This document shows, piece by piece, positions 59,454 through 64,000 of a stretch of DNA of 64,000 nt. The stretch covers positions 2,294,001-2,358,000 of the forward strand of contig NZ_CP078145.1 of the NCBI RefSeq assembly GCF_019222765.1, read 5' to 3'. The notes under the pieces were generated by a model that made no database searches, had not been told where the DNA came from, and was given only the letters and a program-made list of their open reading frames with translations. A program made the position numbers and the translations under genes. This DNA is from Nocardia iowensis. GTDB lineage: Bacteria > Actinomycetota > Actinomycetes > Mycobacteriales > Mycobacteriaceae. The stretch's first letter is position 1; every line of letters starts with the position of its first letter.

Positions 59454-59732
59454 TCAGCCGATGACGGCGTTCATGATGGTGCCGGCGCTGGTGGCGACGA
59501 CGCCGCCGATCATGGCGCCCGCCACCATCTTCGGGGAGTCGAGCCCGCCCCCGGTCCACTTCTCCCACGCGAACTTGCCGCCCGCGTAGATGATGGCGAC
59601 GATGCCCGCGAGGAGCACGAACCAGGTGAAGTAGCGGACCAGTTGAAGGAACTTGTCGGATACCGGCGGAGCCTCGGGGCTGGGGTTGCCGATCTGAGCA
59701 AGCAGAGTGTCGTACGCGGCGGCCAGGATCAT
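59454..59732 (-). CDS. Two-TM small protein, divergent paralogue of 60014-60307
   Basis: 92 residues from ATG 59732 (MILAAAYDTLLAQIG). Two TM segments around YFTWFVLLAGIVAIIYAGGKF and GAMIGGVVATSAGTIMNAVIG. About two thirds of its residues match the protein at 60014. The layout (short amphipathic N-terminus, two TM helices, Gly-rich second helix) recalls VirB2/TrbC pilin subunits, but no secretion or conjugation genes are near. Confidence 0.75.
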   Translation of the reverse strand: MILAAAYDTLLAQIGNPSPEAPPVSDKFLQLVRYFTWFVLLAGIVAIIYAGGKFAWEKWTGGGLDSPKMVAGAMIGGVVATSAGTIMNAVIG

Positions 59733-60013
59733 CGTGGTCAGCTCATTCTGGATTCGGGACAGGGCATGATTCGCTGACAGTGATGGTATCGGTTTGTTCG
59801 CTGCCATGCAGTCGGGTCGGTGCGGCGCAGCGAAGTTCGGCGTTGCGCGACCTTGCCGGGGTTACCGAAGGTCGGGATGATGGGTGGAGCGGAGGCCACT
59901 GGACCATCGGCGGGCCCGTATCCTCATTCAAGATCGAATCCATCGGTGGTCTAACAACTTTCGCGTGGCAGCTCGGCGGCGGCAAAGTTGTAGTGGAGCG
60001 TAGGGAGTAGACG

Positions 60014-60307
60014 GTGAGCATCATTCTGGCGTCGGTCGGAGATACCTTCACGACATTGGCGCAGGTCAGCAACCCGACCCCGGAAGCGCCGCCCTTGTCG
60101 GACAAGCTGTTACAGATGGTTCGGTACCTCACCTGGTTCGCGCTGCTGTCCGGCATCCTCGCCATCATCTTCGCGGGCGGCAAGTTCGCCTGGGAGAAGT
60201 GGCAGGGTGGCGCGCTGCAATCGCCGAAGATGATCGCGGGAGCCATGATCGGCGGTGTCGTAGCCACCAGTGCCGGCACCATCATGAACGCCGTCCTGGG
60301 CACCTGA
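60014..60307 (+). CDS. Two-TM small protein, divergent paralogue of 59454-59732
   Basis: 97 residues from GTG 60014, with AGGGAG upstream. LAQVSNPTPEAPPLSDKLLQMVRYLTWFALL then GKFAWEKWQGGALQSPKMIAGAMIGGVVATSAGTIMNAVLG (in part). Clear paralogue of the minus-strand protein. The 281 bases between the two starts carry both promoters. Confidence 0.78.
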   Translation: MSIILASVGDTFTTLAQVSNPTPEAPPLSDKLLQMVRYLTWFALLSGILAIIFAGGKFAWEKWQGGALQSPKMIAGAMIGGVVATSAGTIMNAVLGT

Positions 60308-60514
60308 GCGTCTTCGGGTTACTTATCGGCAACTGAGTTGGGTGCTGCGGTGCGGTTACTGGTCGAGCCGCGCGCGCTGATCGAGGACCGGTTGGGGTGC
60401 TGATCGCCCTGTGGCGCGCACTGTCGGAATCAGCGCTTGGCGGCAAACATTTGGCTATACTCCTGTGCGGATCTCTCGCACTGTCCGATCGGATCGGAAG
60501 CAGGAGCAGAACCT

Positions 60515-61936
60515 ATGGGCGACCAGACCGACGGTGGTGTGTCGCGTCGAACCGTGTTCGGGCTGGCGGCTGGTGCGGCCGCGGCCGCGGCCGGATTGTC
60601 GGCGTGCGGCAGGTCCGATGACGCGTCGTCGGGGCCGGCGACCACCGCGCCAGGGGCGGCCGAGTCGATCGCCAAGGACGCCTACATTTTCGGCTTCCCC
60701 TTGGTGCTGATGGACGTCAGCCGGCGAGCGGCCGAGGCGAGCACCCCGGTCAATCGGTTCCAGCACGCCGCCGCGCTGCCGACGCCCGCACGGCGGGATG
60801 TGGTGCGGCTCAACCTGGACACGCTGTCCTCGATCGCGTGGCTCGACCTGCGGGCCGAGCCGATCGTGCTGCAGGTGCCCGCCATGGCGGGTGGCCGGTA
60901 CTGGCTGATGCACCTGCTCGACGCCTGGACGAACACCGCGCACAATCCGAGCAGCGTTCGGCCGCAAGCGAAATCGGGGCCGCCGTACACCTATGCCGTC
61001 GTCGGCCCCGATTGGTCCGGCCGCCTTCCGGATGATGTCACCGTGCTGCGCGTGCCGACGCCGACGGTGTGGCTGTTCGGCCGGATACAGGTCAACGGCG
61101 CCGAGGACCTGCCTGCCGTGCGCGCGATCCAGAAACAGTTGACGCTGGTGCCGCTGAGTGATCGGACTGCGGGACGCGTGCCAGCGGAGACCACTCCCGT
61201 TGCGCCGCAAGCCGATTCGGTGCCCCCGGCCGAGCAGGTCGCGCACATGGACGCGCGGACCTTCTTCGATCGGATGTGTGCGGTACTGGCAATCAATCCG
61301 CCCGCACCCGACGACGCACCCGCCATGCGACGCTTCGCGACGATCGGCATCACCCCTGGTGGCGAGGTCGTCGGCCTGTCCGACGACGATCTGGCTGCGG
61401 CGGCCGACACGGCGAGACAACAAATCCCGGTCTACCTCGATCCGAAGTCGGTGAACGAGAACGGCTGGACCTTCGACCCGTCCATCGGCGCCTACGGCAC
61501 CAATTACCTGCAGCGCGCCGCCGTCGCGTGGCGAGGCATCGGCGCCAGCCTGGCTGAGGACACGATCTATCCGACGCTGTTCGCGTCGGCCGACGGCAAT
61601 GGCGGCCCCGGCCGCTTCCGCCTGCACTTCCCGCCCGGCCAGCTGCCACCGGTCGATGCCTTCTGGTCGCTGACCGCCTACGACGCGGACAACTATCTGA
61701 CGGCCAATCCGGCGGGGATCTACGCGGTCGGGCATCAGCGTCCCGTGGTGCCCAATCCGGACGGCTCGGTCGACCTCGCGATCCAACATGCCGACCCGGG
61801 ACCGAGTGTTCCGGCAGGCAACTGGCTACCCATCCCGGAGTCGGGGCAGTTTTCGCTCACCATGCGGCTGTACGCGCCGAAAGAGGAAGCGATTCAAGGC
61901 CGGTGGCAGCCGCCGCCGTTGACGTCGGTGTCCTGA
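60515..61936 (+). CDS. Tat-exported lipoprotein, DUF1254/DUF1214 type
   Basis: 473 residues from ATG 60515, after GCAGGAG. Tat motif SRRTVF, hydrophobic stretch GLAAGAAAAAAGLSAC with a lipobox LSAC (Cys28). The mature part has the DUF1254 (AYIFGFPLVLMDVSRRAAEA, RLNLDTLSSIAWLDLRAEP) and DUF1214 (RFRLHFPPGQLPPVDAFWSLTAYDADNYL) domains. Such proteins are widespread and uncharacterised. The lipoprotein is likely folded before export. Confidence 0.88.
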   Translation: MGDQTDGGVSRRTVFGLAAGAAAAAAGLSACGRSDDASSGPATTAPGAAESIAKDAYIFGFPLVLMDVSRRAAEASTPVNRFQHAAALPTPARRDVVRLNLDTLSSIAWLDLRAEPIVLQVPAMAGGRYWLMHLLDAWTNTAHNPSSVRPQAKSGPPYTYAVVGPDWSGRLPDDVTVLRVPTPTVWLFGRIQVNGAEDLPAVRAIQKQLTLVPLSDRTAGRVPAETTPVAPQADSVPPAEQVAHMDARTFFDRMCAVLAINPPAPDDAPAMRRFATIGITPGGEVVGLSDDDLAAAADTARQQIPVYLDPKSVNENGWTFDPSIGAYGTNYLQRAAVAWRGIGASLAEDTIYPTLFASADGNGGPGRFRLHFPPGQLPPVDAFWSLTAYDADNYLTANPAGIYAVGHQRPVVPNPDGSVDLAIQHADPGPSVPAGNWLPIPESGQFSLTMRLYAPKEEAIQGRWQPPPLTSVS

Positions 61937-61960
61937 GATCGGTCGTTCGCTCGAAATGAA

Positions 61961-61981
61961 TTAGGAAGCGCACTGTCCTAA
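61961..61981. promoter_or_regulatory. TTAGGA-N9-TCCTAA operator 1
   Basis: TTAGGA (61961-61966) and TCCTAA (61976-61981), then 8 bases, TAGCTT as a TANNNT -10 (61990-61995), 6 bases, ATG 62002. The same layout recurs at 62864. It implies repression at the promoter and a leaderless message. Confidence 0.6.
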
Positions 61982-62001
61982 CCGATCCGTAGCTTGGTTG
62001 C

Positions 62002-62796
62002 ATGACCAATCTGATGAATATCGTTACACCTCAGACGCTTTCGTCCGACACGGTGGACCGGTACCGCAGCGAGGGTTTCGTGCACATCCCGCGGGTGCTC
62101 AGTGCTGAAGAGGTCGCGGCATACCTCGCCGACGCGCAGGAGCAGCTCGAGCGGCAGCAGAAACTTTCCTGGGACACCGAAGGTGACGGCAACGTGATGG
62201 ACTGGGTCGCCGAACCGGAGGCCAAGAGCGCTCTCATGCGCAGGCTCGCCCTGCATCCGGGCATCACCGGCATCGCGGAGAAGCTGGCTGGTCGGCCGCT
62301 GCGCATGTTCAAGACCGAATTGCTGCGTAAACGAATCACCGGCGGGACGATAACGCCCCTGCACACCGACGATCCGGCGTTTCCGGTCGCCGGGTCCGAC
62401 GTGACATTGACCGCCTGGGTCGCCCTGGTCGACGTACCGGTGGAGCGGGGATGCATGACCTTCATACCCGGCTCGCAGGTTTGGCCGGAGGGCACCGACG
62501 CGCCGTTCGGCGAACCGTTCGAGGCTCGTCCTGAGCTGCGGTGGTGGCCGCGGGTCACCGTGCCACTGCGCGCGGGCGACTGCACCTTCCATCATTCGCG
62601 GATCGTGCACATGGCCGGGGCGAATGAAACCGATACGGCCAGAATCAGTTTGGCGACGGTTTACATGGATGCCGCGGCCACCTACCACCCGGCTCCGGCG
62701 GGGTCGGAGCCGACTTATCAGGACGAGGTGGTCGGCATCGAGCCGGGACAACCGCTCGACACGGACCGCTATCCGCGAGTCGGCCTGTCCAGCTGA
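62002..62796 (+). CDS. Phytanoyl-CoA dioxygenase family protein
   Basis: 264 residues. Fe(II)/2-oxoglutarate fold with HTDD (His-x-Asp) in TPLHTDDPAFPV and the distal His in CTFHHSRIVHMAGANETDTARISL (Arg for 2-oxoglutarate nearby). Typical length. It hydroxylates a lipid or small molecule; substrate unknown. Shares an operator layout with the next gene. Confidence 0.9.
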   Translation: MTNLMNIVTPQTLSSDTVDRYRSEGFVHIPRVLSAEEVAAYLADAQEQLERQQKLSWDTEGDGNVMDWVAEPEAKSALMRRLALHPGITGIAEKLAGRPLRMFKTELLRKRITGGTITPLHTDDPAFPVAGSDVTLTAWVALVDVPVERGCMTFIPGSQVWPEGTDAPFGEPFEARPELRWWPRVTVPLRAGDCTFHHSRIVHMAGANETDTARISLATVYMDAAATYHPAPAGSEPTYQDEVVGIEPGQPLDTDRYPRVGLSS

Positions 62797-62803
62797 TCGA
62801 TTC

Positions 62804-62841
62804 GAACGCCGCCCCCGTGCCGCCGGCGGGGGGCGGCGTTC
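62804..62841 (+). terminator. Terminator after dioxygenase gene
   Basis: Perfect 13-bp stem GAACGCCGCCCCC (62804-62816) / GGGGGCGGCGTTC (62829-62841). Confidence 0.75.
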
Positions 62842-62863
62842 TGCGCTGAAGATGAAAAATAGC

Positions 62864-62884
62864 TTAGGAATGATCCTGTCCTAA
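62864..62884. promoter_or_regulatory. TTAGGA-N9-TCCTAA operator 2
   Basis: TTAGGA (62864-62869) and TCCTAA (62879-62884), 8 bases, TACCGT as -10 (62893-62898), 7 bases, ATG 62906. Same architecture as at 61961. Confidence 0.6.
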
Positions 62885-62905
62885 GGCCCTCATACCGTTG
62901 CCTTC

Positions 62906-64000
62906 ATGACGAACACAGCGCAGAGCATCCGCCCTTTCCGCATCGAGATTCCGCAGACCCAGCTCGATGATCTACATGCGAGGTTGGCCGATACGCGCTG
63001 GCCGGACGAGCTGTCGGGTGTGGGGTGGAGCCGAGGCGTTCCGGTCGGCTACCTGAAGGAACTGGCCGAGTACTGGCGCACCGGTTTCGATTGGCGCGCA
63101 CAGGAATCGATCCTCAACGCTCATCCGCAGTTCGTCACCACCGTCGATGGACAGAACATTCACTTCCTGCATGTGCGCTCGCCGGAGCCGGGCGCGACGC
63201 CGTTGCTGCTGCTGCACGGCTGGCCCGGCGGGGTCGGCGACTTCCTCGACGTGATAGGTCCGCTCGCCGATCCTCGTGCGCACGGCGGTGATCCGGCCGA
63301 CGCCTTCCACCTGGTGGTTCCGTCGCTGCCCGGGTTCGGGTTCTCCATGCCGCTGGCCGGGCCCGGGATGAACGCGGCCAAGATGGCGGCGGCGTTCGTG
63401 GAAGTGATGGCCAGGCTCGGGTACGACCGGTACGGCGTGCACGGTTACGACACCGGTTCGTGGGTCGCCCCGCACCTGGGCAAGCTCGCGCCGGAGCGGG
63501 TGGTCGGCGTTCATGTCAACGCCATGATCACCTTCCCGATGGGCGTCGAGGGGGAGATGGACGGACTCAGCGAGGTCGAGCAGCAGCGCTGGCAGCGGAT
63601 GCAGACCTTCAATGACGCCTATCTGCAATGCAATGCGAAACGGCCGCAGACGGTTGCCTACGGCCTGCACGATTCACCGGTCGGCCAGCTGGCGTGGATC
63701 GTGGAGAAGTTCAAGGAGCTGACCATGCCCGAGGACGGTCTGCCCGAGGACAGCATCGATCGGGACCGCATGCTCCTCGACGTGTCGCTGTACTGGCTGA
63801 CCGGCACCGCGGCCTCGGCGGCGCAGATCTACTACGAGGAGATCACCGCGAACGATTGGAGCGGCGCCGAATGGTCCGCCGATGCGGCAGCAGAGGCCGG
63901 GGACTGGAGTGCTGAGCAGTCGGACAGCAACTGGAATACTGGGCAGTCGGACAGCGACGGTGCCACTGAGCAATCGGGCAGCGATTGGGGTGCCGGTGAA
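62906..64000 (+). CDS. Epoxide hydrolase family protein, 3'-truncated by window end
   Basis: At least 365 residues from ATG 62906, no stop before the window ends. EHN-type N-terminus ([27 protein letters not shown]), oxyanion HGWPGG, nucleophile Asp in [15 protein letters not shown], and the lid region. After [17 protein letters not shown] a Trp/Ser/Gln/Asp-rich repeat begins (about 63880-64000: [32 protein letters not shown]), absent from ordinary family members at this point. The final Asp/His catalytic part lies beyond the window. Confidence 0.88.
   Translation, partial: MTNTAQSIRPFRIEIPQTQLDDLHARLADTRWPDELSGVGWSRGVPVGYLKELAEYWRTGFDWRAQESILNAHPQFVTTVDGQNIHFLHVRSPEPGATPLLLLHGWPGGVGDFLDVIGPLADPRAHGGDPADAFHLVVPSLPGFGFSMPLAGPGMNAAKMAAAFVEVMARLGYDRYGVHGYDTGSWVAPHLGKLAPERVVGVHVNAMITFPMGVEGEMDGLSEVEQQRWQRMQTFNDAYLQCNAKRPQTVAYGLHDSPVGQLAWIVEKFKELTMPEDGLPEDSIDRDRMLLDVSLYWLTGTAASAAQIYYEEITANDWSGAEWSADAAAEAGDWSAEQSDSNWNTGQSDSDGATEQSGSDWGAGE

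Overview
The window is high-GC actinobacterial chromosome, most likely Nocardia or a close mycolic-acid relative. The basis is the gene set: an Lsr2 nucleoid protein, an EspC-like type VII secretion substrate, a WS/DGAT acyltransferase, an EphD-type hydrolase/dehydrogenase fusion, F420-type enzymes (DDN and PPOX families), a mycothiol-type DinB/maleylpyruvate isomerase fold protein, KstR-type operators and a UsfX/RsbW-SigF pair. No plasmid, phage or CRISPR signature was seen. One tRNA gene (CAU anticodon) lies at 27.6 kb.

Layout. 0-5 kb: a broken alpha/beta hydrolase, an EF-hand protein translationally coupled to a class I terpene cyclase and bracketed by two copies of a hairpin repeat, a secreted protein, and a mepB-like gene cut by an amber codon. 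5-8 kb: a small type VII secretion substrate cluster (EspC-like, WXG-like long protein, two membrane proteins) and a GntR regulator. 8-14 kb: crotonase and AidB-like acyl-CoA dehydrogenase with a shared promoter, PaaX-type regulator, Lsr2, LysG/LysE, CsbD. 14-25 kb: lipid and steroid metabolism with three TNNAACNNGTTNNA (KstR-type) boxes controlling an SDR, an alpha/beta hydrolase and a WS/DGAT; then a run of metal-dependent hydrolase, ferredoxin reductase and ephD. 25-31 kb: a Cys/Gly-repeat membrane protein beside a GRDP-like gene, a frameshifted quinone oxidoreductase, the tRNA, an M61-type metallopeptidase in less GC-rich DNA, and a HIT-family remnant. 31-43 kb: paired regulators with their targets (MarR/PPOX, TetR/DUF1772, VanRS-like/VanY-like, MerR/flavodoxin-like), an SGNH hydrolase, DoxX, and a Pol I-like DNA polymerase.

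43-54 kb is the most striking block: SigF and its anti-sigma factor, five ANTAR proteins with GAF or PAS sensors, an RsbR-type STAS protein, a general-stress-type SDR, a CheB-CheR/PAS operon led by a small helical protein that has a paralogue at 40.7 kb, and a second CsbD. It looks like an integrated sensory module joining partner switching, receptor-type methylation enzymes and RNA antitermination, without any chemotaxis receptor or CheA in view.

54-64 kb: MarR/DHA2 exporter, P-loop kinase-like protein, PadR with a divergent carotenoid oxygenase, two divergent paralogous two-TM proteins, a Tat lipoprotein with DUF1254/DUF1214 character, and a phytanoyl-CoA dioxygenase and an epoxide hydrolase that share one operator-promoter architecture. 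The epoxide hydrolase runs off the window end just after a repetitive insertion begins.

All assignments come from reading motifs and translations by eye; no database search was run.
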